Shown one piece after another: positions 11,324 to 21,335 of a DNA stretch of 64,000 nt. This DNA comes from Lunularia cruciata (Eukaryota; Streptophyta; Marchantiopsida; Lunulariales; Lunulariaceae). Numbering within the stretch: the first letter of the stretch is position 1; each line of letters opens with the position of its first letter. The notes under the pieces were generated by a model. It worked only from the letters and a program-made list of their open reading frames with translations, had not been told where the DNA came from and searched no databases. The position numbers and the translations under genes are program-made. The DNA lies in assembly GCA_948567375.1 (NCBI GenBank), contig OX419762.1, positions 49,271,034 to 49,335,033 of the forward strand, read 5' to 3'.

Positions 11324-11900
11324 AGCACACCTTGACTTCTTGCAATAAAATTTCCATTATCATAGTTGTCTTAGGACTTCTTGCACATGATTCACGTGTT
11401 CTGCCTCTGTCTTACTATAGATTAAGAAACCATCCAAGAACACCACCATGGACCAATCCAATAGTTCATCCAACACTCGATGCATCTAATCCATGAAGAC
11501 CGTTGGAGCATTAGTGAGTTTGAAAGGTAGAACTCTCTACTCAAAATGCCCATACCTTGTACAAAAGGCAGTCTTTTGCACATCCTCTTTATCAATAGGA
11601 ATTTGCTAATAGCCACTACAAAGATCAAACTTGGAAAAGTAGCATGCTCCACTTAGTTGATCAAGCAAGTCATCAATCCAAGGCAAGGGATATGCATTCT
11701 TCACGGTTTGCTTATTGAGCCCATGGTAATCAATATTAAAATGAAGTCCTCCATCCTTCTTTGGAACAAATAGTACCGGTGCTTACCAAGGAGAGGTGTT
11801 ATGTTGCATGAAGTCCTTCTCCAACAACTCTGTAAGTGTTGTTGGCAACTCTTCCAACCCCTATGGTGAGAGCCGATAGATCGGTCTACTCACTAGAGTA
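11324..11900 (-). pseudogene. E1 reverse transcriptase palm
   Basis: On the minus strand, broken frames give [10 protein letters not shown], the NAPTVFMD block, and VVFLDGFLIYS at about 11415-11450. The last one is the catalytic motif, normally FLDD, with the second Asp changed to Gly. Several in-frame stops lie between the blocks. The piece ends at the K insertion at 11323. The copy cannot encode an active polymerase. Confidence 0.75.
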
Positions 11901-11905
11901 CTCTC

Positions 11906-12758
11906 CTACAATAACTCAATCTTGAAAGGCATACCTTGATTGGAGAGTAATCCCTTTGGCAAATCATCTAGAAACACGTCCACAAACTCAAGAACTATCC
12001 AATCAACCATTGCTTGATGAGGCTCTTGGCCCTCCTTAAATTGTTCTTGTGCAATCGGCTTGATCCACACCGCAAATATAGACTCATCTTCCTCCAAAGC
12101 TTGCTCTTTGGCTGCTTTACTAACCAACTTCCCTTTTAGGGACTCATCTCTCTTCCAAGCTTGCTCCATGGTTGCCTTCTTGGCAAACTTCACATCTTAG
12201 GACTCATCTCCCTTCAAGGTTTGCTCTATGGCTACCTTCTTGACAAACTTCCTATCTTGGGGCTGACTATTCTTAGGTGTCTTACTTAGAGGTGCCAAAC
12301 AACCTAGTGGAAAGTTCCTACCTTGGTGTTGTACTTGAATTTGTCGTCGGGTCCATTCAAATTGAACCTTATGACGTTCAAGCCAAGGTAGACCTAGAAT
12401 GATATCATAGTGTAGAGGTGTCACTACAAACCTCATACACTCTAAATACTCCTACCCAATCTTGAAGGTAACTAGATGTGAGGTACGGAATGCAAAACCT
12501 TGTCTAATATTTGCCATCATCAATCTACTTCCAATCACTGGCTTGATAGGAATACTCAATTCCTTTGTTACTTGCATAGACATGCAATTCTCCATACTTC
12601 CAAAATCAACCAAAATCCTACAACCTCAATTAGATATTATACCTTGAAAGTGAAGCAAACTTGCATAGGTTGAGCCTTCAATCCCATTGGAACTAATCAA
12701 GCTACCATTAGGCAACTCAAAATCTCATACTTGGATTCTTCATTTCCTTGATCATTCT
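11906..12758 (-). pseudogene. E1 protease region and linker
   Basis: The protease C-terminal block reads YDIILGLPWLERHKVQFEW (12300-12430), typical of gypsy retropepsins. Upstream, towards 12650, CRILVDFGS stands where a D-S/T-G active site is expected, so the active-site Ser or Thr is a Phe. Between the protease and reverse transcriptase, 11906-12193 holds repeats of a short unit (EQALEEDES and EQAWKRDES like words), also seen in E2 at 53575-53850. Stops interrupt the frame near 12195 and 12440. Confidence 0.7.
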
Positions 12759-13112
12759 TGTAATAGTATGGAGTTTAGCGACGTAGCTAGTAGGGTTCAC
12801 AAAGTAGGGAATAAGCCAAATTAACCTAGAATATTCCAAAAGTAGCTAAGAAGCTTCTTGACTAGTTAACTTGCACCCCAAATAGGTAGCTTCTAGAAGG
12901 AAGCTTCTAAAAGTTTCTAAGTAGCTTGACTTGCACGCCAAGTAGGCGGCTTCTAGAAGGAAGCTTCTTGAGAAGCTTCTCAAAGGCCTTGTATGCTACC
13001 TATAAATACCAAAGCCAAAGCTCATGCTTGGGATTTGGAGTATCCTCTCATTCAAATGTCCCAATGTGAGTTTCCATTCTCCTATTTCTCTCCTCGGATT
13101 CTGTCTTTTACA
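12759..13112 (+). repeat. 5' LTR of chromovirus copy C, 354 bp
   Basis: It starts TGTAATAGTATGGAGTTTAG and ends TTTTACA, with the usual TG and CA ends. It contains alternating AAGCTTCTAGAAG-like words, also seen in the E1 and E2 LTRs, and a likely TATA box (CTATAAATACC) near 13000. A primer-binding site follows directly. The element is a younger copy of the E family, inserted in E1 in the opposite orientation. Confidence 0.85.
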
Positions 13113-13114
13113 TT

Positions 13115-13126
13115 TGGTATCAGAGC
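13115..13126 (+). other. Primer-binding site, initiator tRNA-Met type
   Basis: TGGTATCAGAGC lies two bases after the LTR end. This is the standard plant retrotransposon primer site complementary to the 3' end of initiator methionine tRNA. Confidence 0.9.
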
Positions 13127-13390
13127 AGGAATAAGATGGATGGAATTTATGGACCACCAAATCCACTTCCACAAAACCATTGGGATTCTTGCATCCAAAT
13201 ACTACCCAAGCATCCTTTCACACAATTCATCACCTCACACTTTGGACAAGATTTTCTGCATATGATCACTATATCTGAGGAACCCTTGGTGCTTCAGATT
13301 GTAACTTATGGAGAACGGTGGATGTGCAATTTGTATATGTTAATAAATTAGATAGATTAGGAGTGGTGTGATAGAGTAACAACCATGGTG

Positions 13391-14223
13391 GCAATACCCG
13401 ATGTTATCATTGCTATGCAACAACAAATTGAGCACCTTACTCGATTGTTGGATGAGCAAGATCTTTGACGACAAGAGTAGGTGGAGAGAGTACCAATTCA
13501 AGAAGGAGAAGATCGGATCAGATTCCCTAAACCCAAAGTACTTGAACGCAAGAATCTTCCGAGTGCAATGGAGAATTTTGTGTTTGATTGTGAATGTTAT
13601 TTTGAAGCTACCAATCTACAAGATGAGCAAAAATAGATTCTCTTGGCTGCTAACCAATTAGATGGAGTAGCAAAGCTATGGTGGAGATTTCGAGTGGAGT
13701 GTGCTGAGCAACAAATTGTTGTACCAATCTTAACATGGGTAGAATTCAAGAGCGCAATAATAAGTTGGTTCCAAGCTATAAATGCCACACGAGCTGCACG
13801 GGGATAAGTTGGCAAAGTTGAAACAGATTGGCTCTGTAAAAAGTTACATCACGGAATTCCAAAACACCATCATGCAAATTCCAGATATATTGGAAGGTGA
13901 AACTTTGGATCAATTTGTGAGGGGCTTGAAGGCAAGAACCAAATTAGAGGTAACCATGCAAGAGCCATAACACTTGGAGAAAGCCATGCGGTTGGCCGTA
14001 CGTTTTGATTCCTCGGTAGCAAAAACTTGGTCTTGACCTTGACCTCCACAGAGCCTACCAATACATTACACACAAGTGGAGGAGCCAACACCAATGGAGA
14101 TTGACACCATTCAACAAAGACCACTTGGCATGGCAGATAGAGAGAAATTGCAGCAAAATGGTGGTTGTTTTTATTGTCACCAATTGGGGCATTGCATTGC
14201 TGAATGTCCACTCAAGAATGGAC
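13391..14223 (+). pseudogene. Chromovirus C gag, frameshifted and truncated
   Basis: Pieces in order on the plus strand give a gag capsid region (FVFDCECYFEATNLQDEQK, KLWWRFRVECAEQQ, YITEFQNTIMQIPDILEGE) and a zinc knuckle CFYCHQLGHCIAEC at about 14163-14204. The pieces are in different frames with stops between them. After the knuckle only a few codons remain before the LTR of element A begins at 14224. The same gag is in E2, at 63327-63843 and 54290-54630 on the minus strand. Confidence 0.8.
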
Positions 14224-14902
14224 TGTGAGCCGGCTTGTCTCTCACTCAGGATGAACCTCTGATGGCTATTATGGTAGCGCACCATGGACTAAGAAGGCAA
14301 GGAACCCCAACTCCATCATACTCCTCCAAGGCTAACACTCCAAGACTCAAGACATTGCTCACTAGAGAACTCAATGAGAGAGAGATAGTTGCAAATGAAA
14401 GGATGATGAGTACCTCCTCACTCCTTGTTTATATACTTGTGAAATAGTTACGTACCAAAGTTACTAATTACCGTAGTAACTCAAGTTACTAGACTAAAAG
14501 TCAAGTAAAGTTAAAAAGTAGAAAGGAATATCCATTCACATGGGCATATTCCCCTTATCTTGACCCAACCACTAAAGCAAGGATTCCTTCACATGGGCTA
14601 TCCTTGGACTAAAGAAGAATCCAAAACAAAAAGGCTTGCGGGCCCAAGAGTTCTCAACTCTTTCCCCAAAGCCAAACACCTAGGAATAATACCAAGTCAA
14701 CACACTAAAATCCAAAATAGTGGTGCTCATCTTTTCTACTTCCTCTAAAGTAAGGTCCCATCTATCTTAGCTATGACTAACTTTAGCTAACCATGACTAA
14801 TATAGAACCATCCTTTATCTCTATATAAATAATATCTCTTAAGTACTTGTAATACCAAGCTAAATATCACAATACCACACACATGCACAAATGGGTGTTA
14901 CA
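14224..14902 (-). repeat. 3' LTR of element A, 679 bp
   Basis: On the minus strand it begins TGTAACACCCATTTG and ends GCCGGCTCACA. It differs from the 5' LTR at about two sites (near 14235 and near 14805). Confidence 0.93.
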
Positions 14903-14916
14903 TTTACCCCCGGACT
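14903..14916 (-). other. Polypurine tract of element A
   Basis: AGTCCGGGGGTAAA on the minus strand sits directly upstream of the 3' LTR, where plus-strand DNA synthesis would be primed. Copy B has the variant AGTCCGAAGGTAAA at the matching place (34490-34503). Confidence 0.75.
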
Positions 14917-14950
14917 AAGTTTTCACTTTGTCCTCAAAGTGAAGGTCTCT

Positions 14951-17900
14951 CTACCTTCTATGGTACATCTTCAACTTATCATGGTTAATCCTATCAAAGT
15001 GTCTTCCTCCCAACTTCTTGAGATCATAGGTGTAATTGCCCCACACCTTCTCTACTATGAAAGGTCCAAAGTACTTAGGCAAAAACTTCTTTTGCACTCT
15101 CTTGAATCGAATGGAATCAAACAACATTACCCAATCACCTTCTTTGAAAGGCTCCACCTTCTTCTTGCCTTGCCTCTTGTCATAGCTCTCCTTTTGTTTC
15201 CTTTGGGCTTGCTCCACTCGAACCATAGCAACTGCTCTTGCCTCTTCCAACTCCATGAGTTGATCCTTCCTTGACTTCCCTGCATCACTTCCTTGTGCTT
15301 TCTTCAATCTCCTATGAATGCTTTGGAAGGTAGGAAGATCAAAGTGAATAGGTAAGGTAGACTCAATACCATACACCAATTGGAATGGAGAATATCCAGT
15401 GGAAGTCTTCATGGTTGTCCTATACTCCCACAAAACTGCATGAATCCTCTTGTCCCAATGATGTTTAGCCCCCTCCATTTCTGCATCTTTGGCCAACATC
15501 ATGCACAAGGTCTGATTGGTTCTCTCTGCCAAGCCATTGGAATTTGGCTTATAGGATGTAGTTACTCTATGTGTGATAGAGAAATGTCGTAGCATGGCTG
15601 TAGTAATGCTTCCTGTAAACTCTCCTCCTCTATCAGAAACCAACTCCAAAGGGCATCCAAACCTAGTGATAATGCGTTCATAAAGAAATCTACCCACTTC
15701 ATCTTCATTCTTGTCCCTCAATGGTCTAGCCTCAACCCACTTGGTAAGGTAATCAGTAACTACCACAATGTACCGATTGTTCCTTGGGGTTCTATTGAGA
15801 GGTCCTACAAAATCAATTCCCCACTTCTCAAAAGGTCCTAGCAATGGAATTGATCTAAGTGGTGGAGTGGATGTAGACTTTCTAGCAAAAGCTTGACAAA
15901 CATGACAAGTTTTGCAATAATCAAGACAATCCTTGAAAATCCCTCTCCAATGGTAACCTGCATCTAGAATCTTGAAAGCAGTCACCTTTCCTGCAAAGTG
16001 TCCTCCACATACTAAACCTTCATGAAACTCCTTTATGAGTAGGATAGACTCTTCCTTACCCACTGCTCTTCGAAGTAGACCATCTGCTCCTTGGTGAAAA
16101 AGAATATCCTCCACCATTGTGTAAGGTCTAGATCTTGCTGCAAGGGCCTTCCTCTCCCTAGCATGCATCCCTTCTGGATAGTTACCTCTTGTCACAAAAT
16201 CCACAATCTCCTTGTACTCCATTGGAATCTCTTGAGTGACTGAGATTGTCATGAGCTCCTCATCCGGGAAGGAATCATCTACTGGCTCATCTCCATCATG
16301 ATCATAGGCTCTAGATAACAAATCAGCATTTGCATGTTTCTTTCCTGGCCTATCCTCAATTGTGTAGTCATACTCAGACAAGAGTATCATCCACCTTGCT
16401 AGTCTCCTTTCAACATTAGGCTTGTTGAAGATGTACTTCAAAGCCTTGTGATCCGTGACAATTGTGGCTTTCCCTCCAATCAAGTAGTGTCTAAACTTCT
16501 TGAGACCAAAGATCACTGCCAACCCTTCTCTCTCTGTGACAGAGTAGTTCTTCTCTGCTGAAACCATCTGCCTACTAGCATAAGCTATTGGATGATCATG
16601 CCCATCTTGGTCTAATTGACTAAGAGTGCATCCTATAGCTACATTAGAAGCATCAGTGTAGAGGATGAAAGGCTTACTCCAATCAGGTTTAGCAAGAATT
16701 GGAGCTACAACAAGGGATTGCTTGAGCTCCTCAAAAGCTTTGAGAGCCTCCTTGTCTTCCAAAATCACCATGTAATCTACACCCTTCTTCATGTAGATGG
16801 TCAATGCATAAGCCTTGTTGGAAAATGAGAAGATGAACCTCCTATAGTACCCAACCATTCCCAAGAATTGGCGTAACTTTGTCAAGCTTGAAGGGAATGG
16901 AAGGTCTGAGATTTTCCTCACCTTCTCAGGATCAACTACTATTCCATCCTTAGAGATGATGTGCCCCAAAAGTAGACCTTCTTCACATCCAAAAATGCAC
17001 TTCTCTGGGTTGAGTGATGCATTTGCCTCATCCAAGCGTTGCAAGACTTTGATTAGGTGCTCAAAGTGCTCCTCCTTGCTCCCATAGACACAAAAGTCAT
17101 CAATGAAATCTCTCACAAATTTCCCAATGAAAGGTTCAAATACCTTGTTCATGAACCGTTGGAATGTGGCTGGAGCATTGCAAAGCCCAAAAGGCATGAC
17201 CTTGAAAGCGTAAGTTCCCCAAGGTGTGGTGAATGTGGTGAGTTGTTGATGCTCTGGTGCAATCTTTATTTGGTTATATCCACTATAACCATCTCCAAAA
17301 TTGTACCTCTCATGACCTGCAACCTCCTCCAAGATCTCACCAATGAATGGCAATGGGTAGTAGTCCTTCTTGGTAACAACATTAAGCTTCTTGTAATCCA
17401 CACATACCCGAAGCTTGCCATTCTTTTTCTTCACAATGACAATTGGAGACACCCATTCTGAATTCTCCACCTCAAAGATAAATCCAGCCTCCTTGAGCTT
17501 ATCAATCTCCTCCTTCACAACCAAAGATATTGGTGGGCTAATGCGACGTTGCTTTTGGCGGATTGGTCTTGCATGTGACTCCACCTCTATCTTGTGCTCC
17601 TCCAAGGTGACTTCCTTCAAATCCTTGTAACTAAAAGCAAACACATGGATGAACTTGCGGAAAATCTCCTCAAATCTCACCTTCTCCTCCTTGGTAACAT
17701 TTGGGCCATACTTGAGGGTAGATAACCTTCTCTCTACCTCCTCAAGTGTCAATGGTGATTTATTTGGGTCTTTCAAAACCTCTGGCTTAGGTGCAAAATC
17801 CATAGCACACAAGGGATACACATCTGAATCAGATTCAGATTCATCTTCCTCCGTGGAAGTCTCCTCTTCCATGCTTGTGTCCACACCTGAAGCTCCTTCT

Positions 17901-19768
17901 TCAGAATCTGATTCCCAATAATTAGAAGATGGGGTATCTGAATGTGAAGTGTTGGTGGTGTTAGTCACAGGAACAGTGACTCTATGGTTTGATGGCCCAA
18001 TCCTCAAGTACCCTTTGTGCCATCGATCAGTTGTGCGTGCTGCTCTCAACCATGGCCTCCCAAGAAGTAAGTCATAGCTTGAATCCTTCAAGACTTGGAA
18101 AGTCATGAGATTTTGAACTCCCATAACTGAAACTACCACCTTATCCATCACCCCTACTGGTCGAACTTGTTGCTTGTTTGCCATGCTCACCACAAATGTT
18201 GAAGGTCTTGAGGGTATCATACCCAACTTCTTCATCAACCTTTCTGACATGGCATTCACTGCTGATCCTCCATCAACCAATGCATCCTTGATGTTGTGAC
18301 CATTCACTCTCACATCAATCTTGGAGGCATATTCACAAGCCTCCCATGGTGCTGGCTTGGCATCCACCACCCCCATTGATACTGGAACTTTTGCCTTCTT
18401 CTTCTTTTTGCTCCTTGTAGAACTCAAACCACCTCTAAGCTCCTTTCTCAAGGTAGGGTTCAAAGCAATTAATTGGCCCACTGTGATGTTAGCCTTGTGA
18501 CTACCAACATCCTCCAACACATTGTAGTTCCATTGTTGCTTTGAGATCAAGAAGTCCTCCATCCCCAACTTCTTCCTTGGAGTCTTTGTTGTTGAGGTGC
18601 GAGTGCTCCTAGTAGACATAGGAGTATCCTTGCTTGAAGTAAATCCTTGAGAAGAGTGAACATCCTCTGCAAAACGAGCTCTCTTCTTCTCTTGTGCCAA
18701 AAGCTCCAAATTAAGACCCTTGGAGTTTGAGCACTCTCCCTTCTCATACTTGCTCTCAACCACATCTATGGATGCTATCCCCTTACCTTTGTTGGGATTA
18801 GGAGCCACTTGGGTTTCACTACCTCCCTCTTTCCCTCTATTGGCTCCCTCATAACCCCTTCCTCCATGGTAAGTGGAATTTGGGCAATTCCTTTGGATAT
18901 GGCCTCTTCCTCCACAACCAAAACAATTTCTATCATTGAAATTGTTGGCTGGTTGGCCTCCTCTATATGGATAGTTTCCATAACTCCTAGGTCCTCTCCC
19001 TACATTCTGATCCACCTCTCTCTTCTCCCATAGTTGCACCACATTGATCTTGAGATCCGCAAGTTGTTCTGTGATGGTTTGGAGTGGATCTTTTGGTGGA
19101 GGTGCAAGAATTGGAGCAACTACTACTTGTGGTGCAACCCTTGTCACCAAAGTATCAGAAGTTCCACCATACTTGTAGCCTTGAGGAGGATGCACAACCT
19201 CCTTCACCACCAAATCACTCTCATCCCCTTCCAAACTCTCCTCCATACGAATTGCGATCTTGATAGCTTCAACCTTGGAAGAAGGTTTCTCATATCTCAC
19301 CTTGCTTCTAATCTGTGGTCTCAATCCTCCCACAAAATTCTTGGTGAGCATGGCCCCTATGCCAATCATTGTAGTCTCCACATCATCCCCACCCTTCCTC
19401 AACACTATGCGAAATCTGGACTCCAACTTTTCCACTCTTTCCACATAGACCCTCACTTTCTCTCCATCTCCTTGCTTGAGAAATGTAACCTCACTCATCA
19501 ATCTCTCATAACTCTCATCAGGAAGAAAGTTCTCAATGAGTGCTGAAGTCAAAGTCTCCCAAGACTCCTCTTCCCCCTCTCTCCTCTCTCTCTTTTGGTA
19601 TTCTGACTCATACCATGTAAGTGCTGCATCCTCAAAGAAATCTGGTAATAATGAGGCCCACTCATTCTTCCTCCTCTCATTGTTTCCTATGCAAGCTCTC
19701 TTGAAGTCTCTCACAAAGGCCTCCACATCTTCTCCATCCTTGCCAAAGAAAACCGGAAGTTTCCCCAT
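14951..19768 (-). CDS. Gag-pol polyprotein of element A, intact 1605 codons
   Basis: One open frame encodes all retrotransposon enzymes. Approximate residues: gag capsid 1-200 (YVERVEKLESRFRIVL); zinc knuckle CFGCGGRGHIQRNC near 280; protease near 490 with ALVDGGSAVNAMS, so the active site reads DGG instead of D-S/T-G; reverse transcriptase about 770-960 with VCVDYKKLN and the catalytic FIDDFCVYG near 890; RNase H near 1040 with FILYTDASNVAIG; integrase zinc-binding region near 1250-1290 ending CKTCHVCQ, and catalytic acidic residues in GIDFVGPL, VSDRGGEF and NGLAERTN (about 1315-1415); a C-terminal domain to 1605. No chromodomain follows. The start MGKLPVFFGKDGED is also present in copy B. 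Gag and pol share one frame. It is the only large ORF here without damage, so the copy may be autonomous. Confidence 0.92.
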   Translation of the reverse strand: MGKLPVFFGKDGEDVEAFVRDFKRACIGNNERRKNEWASLLPDFFEDAALTWYESEYQKRERREGEEESWETLTSALIENFLPDESYERLMSEVTFLKQGDGEKVRVYVERVEKLESRFRIVLRKGGDDVETTMIGIGAMLTKNFVGGLRPQIRSKVRYEKPSSKVEAIKIAIRMEESLEGDESDLVVKEVVHPPQGYKYGGTSDTLVTRVAPQVVVAPILAPPPKDPLQTITEQLADLKINVVQLWEKREVDQNVGRGPRSYGNYPYRGGQPANNFNDRNCFGCGGRGHIQRNCPNSTYHGGRGYEGANRGKEGGSETQVAPNPNKGKGIASIDVVESKYEKGECSNSKGLNLELLAQEKKRARFAEDVHSSQGFTSSKDTPMSTRSTRTSTTKTPRKKLGMEDFLISKQQWNYNVLEDVGSHKANITVGQLIALNPTLRKELRGGLSSTRSKKKKKAKVPVSMGVVDAKPAPWEACEYASKIDVRVNGHNIKDALVDGGSAVNAMSERLMKKLGMIPSRPSTFVVSMANKQQVRPVGVMDKVVVSVMGVQNLMTFQVLKDSSYDLLLGRPWLRAARTTDRWHKGYLRIGPSNHRVTVPVTNTTNTSHSDTPSSNYWESDSEEGASGVDTSMEEETSTEEDESESDSDVYPLCAMDFAPKPEVLKDPNKSPLTLEEVERRLSTLKYGPNVTKEEKVRFEEIFRKFIHVFAFSYKDLKEVTLEEHKIEVESHARPIRQKQRRISPPISLVVKEEIDKLKEAGFIFEVENSEWVSPIVIVKKKNGKLRVCVDYKKLNVVTKKDYYPLPFIGEILEEVAGHERYNFGDGYSGYNQIKIAPEHQQLTTFTTPWGTYAFKVMPFGLCNAPATFQRFMNKVFEPFIGKFVRDFIDDFCVYGSKEEHFEHLIKVLQRLDEANASLNPEKCIFGCEEGLLLGHIISKDGIVVDPEKVRKISDLPFPSSLTKLRQFLGMVGYYRRFIFSFSNKAYALTIYMKKGVDYMVILEDKEALKAFEELKQSLVVAPILAKPDWSKPFILYTDASNVAIGCTLSQLDQDGHDHPIAYASRQMVSAEKNYSVTEREGLAVIFGLKKFRHYLIGGKATIVTDHKALKYIFNKPNVERRLARWMILLSEYDYTIEDRPGKKHANADLLSRAYDHDGDEPVDDSFPDEELMTISVTQEIPMEYKEIVDFVTRGNYPEGMHARERKALAARSRPYTMVEDILFHQGADGLLRRAVGKEESILLIKEFHEGLVCGGHFAGKVTAFKILDAGYHWRGIFKDCLDYCKTCHVCQAFARKSTSTPPLRSIPLLGPFEKWGIDFVGPLNRTPRNNRYIVVVTDYLTKWVEARPLRDKNEDEVGRFLYERIITRFGCPLELVSDRGGEFTGSITTAMLRHFSITHRVTTSYKPNSNGLAERTNQTLCMMLAKDAEMEGAKHHWDKRIHAVLWEYRTTMKTSTGYSPFQLVYGIESTLPIHFDLPTFQSIHRRLKKAQGSDAGKSRKDQLMELEEARAVAMVRVEQAQRKQKESYDKRQGKKKVEPFKEGDWVMLFDSIRFKRVQKKFLPKYFGPFIVEKVWGNYTYDLKKLGGRHFDRINHDKLKMYHRR

Positions 19769-20003
19769 CTTAACCCCTCACTATCTTTCTTTTCTCTTAA
19801 TTTTTTTTTTCTCTTTTCTTTTCTCTCACTCTTTTACTAATAGAGTATATACATGACTAACACCATCTGAGAATAATCCACTCTAGGGAACACAAAAGGT
19901 TCAGGTTGCTCCAAGATTTCTATAGCAACATCAAATCCTAGAGTGCATATTAATCTAACTCTCATGGATAGTTTATCCATAAGTTGAAAGATTATCTCCA
20001 TCA

Positions 20004-20638
20004 CTAATCTTGAGAACTAGCTGATGAAGGTGGTAGTATTTCTGTAGCTGTACTAAGACTCTCTCCAAGATCCTTCACCAAAGTTTCCAAAAGTGCTTTT
20101 ACTCCACTACACTCATGTCCTTTTGGAAGTCCTTCAACTCCACAAACCTCACACAACTCCTTGGTCTTAGATCTTCTCCCTCCCAATCTTGGTGAAGAAG
20201 GTCCAACATGCAAACCCAAGTCAAGTAAGCCTCTCCTTTCCCTCAATCTCTTGCTCTCAAAGGTTAATGGACATGAACTTGCCTTATGTCCCTTCTCTCC
20301 ACATAGAAAGCACTTAGACTCACTCTTTCCTCCAAGTGGTGTAGGTTTTTGGATCCTCTCAACACTCTCTTCAAATTCTATTGTAAACTCTCTTTTCCTC
20401 AAATCCACCCCTACAATCACCTCAAACCCTTGGGGAACCTTGCATAATCTCAATTTCCACTCTTGATGACACTCCATGTTCCCAAAGATGAATCTAAACA
20501 CTCAAACATGCTTTTTGTTGATCTCAAACTTCTCATGCATGAGATCTCCACTCTGCAGAATTGACCCTTCCTCACAATGTCACTCAAATCTCCCAACGAA
20601 TATGTCACAGTCCTCTGAAATTTTCCACACTTGATCAC
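20004..20638 (-). CDS. Extra leader ORF with a zinc knuckle, between 5' LTR and gag of A
   Basis: Two overlapping open pieces lie upstream of gag on the same strand. The first (20638-20450) reads FQRTVTYSLGDLSDIVRKGQ and ends after about 62 codons. The second (20501-20004, 165 codons) overlaps it in another frame and holds VPQGFEVIVGVDLR, the knuckle CFLCGEKGHKASSC, a second Cys pair (CEVCGVEG) and the end PPSSASSQD. Copy B keeps the same protein sequence (28058-28691), including the frame change, so the joint may be a shared old frameshift, a splice or a programmed shift. Such a protein is not a standard part of gypsy elements. A second nucleic-acid-binding protein is possible, but its role is unknown. 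Confidence 0.55.
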
Positions 20639-21123
20639 AACTCTAGGGCGTCCCTCCCTGCAAAATTTTAGATCTTTTCATCGAGCCATTTGGCCTAGAC
20701 ACCTTTCTATTCAGCACCCATATTTCAGATTTGGTCTGAAAACCACCCCCCTCACTTCAAAAACTCATAACGCACTGCGCAAAAATGATCTCTCTCTAAT
20801 TTTTGTGGCACCAGGTAGGATACAATGCACTGAATTTTCTTGGAAATTTTCAGGACAATTCACTAAAAATTGAAGAAATGGCAGACTCTGTATTTTTCCA
20901 GAGAGCATGCAGTTGCGGGAGCACTTTACCCTATCAACTTTCAAAAATTCTAGCCCAGTGCGCATAGAAGCTCTCTCAATAATTTCAAGTGTGCTAACTG
21001 AAAGATAACCCAAGCTATCATGTGTAGAAATCTCAAGTCCAGATCTCAAACTTGATATTTTGCCCAAAATCACCTTAATCCCCAAAATCTGCAATCCACC
21101 TCACACAATCTCTCCAATTCCTC

Positions 21124-21300
21124 TCATGTGTACAAGATGTACAAAATCACCTCAAAGACATCATAATGAACTACAGGGTATACAAATGGATCTTGGTTCT
21201 CTAACATAAGTTCAGCCCTCTCCTCTCCTAATGTTCTCTCCAAGTGAGCTCTCATAGCCTCCTTCTGCCTAATGTAGAATTGGACACGGAACATTATCTT
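21124..21300 (-). CDS. Short open frame after the primer site in the leader of A
   Basis: After the primer site on the minus strand an open frame from an ATG near 21294 reads MFRVQFYIRQKEAMRAH and ends VFEVILYILYT after about 56 codons. In copy B the same stretch (27402-27570) carries stop codons in an otherwise conserved translation. It could be a first exon of the leader protein, a short upstream ORF, or chance. No known family is recognised. Confidence 0.3.
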   Translation of the reverse strand, partial: KIMFRVQFYIRQKEAMRAHLERTLGEERAELMLENQDPFVYPVVHYDVFEVILYILYT

Positions 21301-21314
21301 GCCTTCTAGAGAGG

Positions 21315-21331
21315 TCCCGGCAACGGAACCA
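21315..21331 (-). other. Primer-binding site of element A
   Basis: TGGTTCCGTTGCCGGGA starts four bases inside the 5' LTR end on the minus strand. It resembles the common plant site TGGCGCCGTTGCCGGGGA, complementary to tRNA-Asp, but with TT in place of CG at positions 4-5. Copy B has a further changed version at 27363. Confidence 0.65.
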
Positions 21332-21335
21332 AAAA

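Larger units (their letters stand above)
3376..12758 (-). mobile_element. Chromovirus E1 (Ty3/gypsy), degraded and interrupted
   Basis: On the minus strand the order is protease (about 12200-12758), reverse transcriptase (11324-11900), RNase H (8787-9461), integrase (4098-5070), integrase C-terminus and chromodomain (3545-3978), then a 3' LTR remnant. This is the normal Ty3/gypsy chromovirus order. Two K elements (5076-8781 and 9462-11323) split the pol region, each flanked by a recognisable 5-bp target duplication. Element C inserted near 12758 in the protease/gag region. The gag and 5' LTR of E1 are not seen and were probably lost with the deletion inferred at element A. All coding pieces contain stops, so the copy is dead. 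Confidence 0.85.
12759..14223 (+). mobile_element. Chromovirus copy C, 5' part (LTR, primer site, gag)
   Basis: This plus-strand element of the E family has its LTR at 12759-13112, its primer site at 13115 and its gag at about 13391-14223. It lies inside the protease/gag region of E1. It ends abruptly at 14223 where the LTR of element A starts, and no pol is found beyond A. It has therefore lost its 3' part, probably in the recombination that also made the flanks of A unequal. Confidence 0.85.

Noticed and set aside
13391-14223. Chromovirus C as a separate family from E
   Set aside because: LTR start, gag blocks and zinc knuckle match E1 and E2, so C is another copy of the same family in the opposite orientation.
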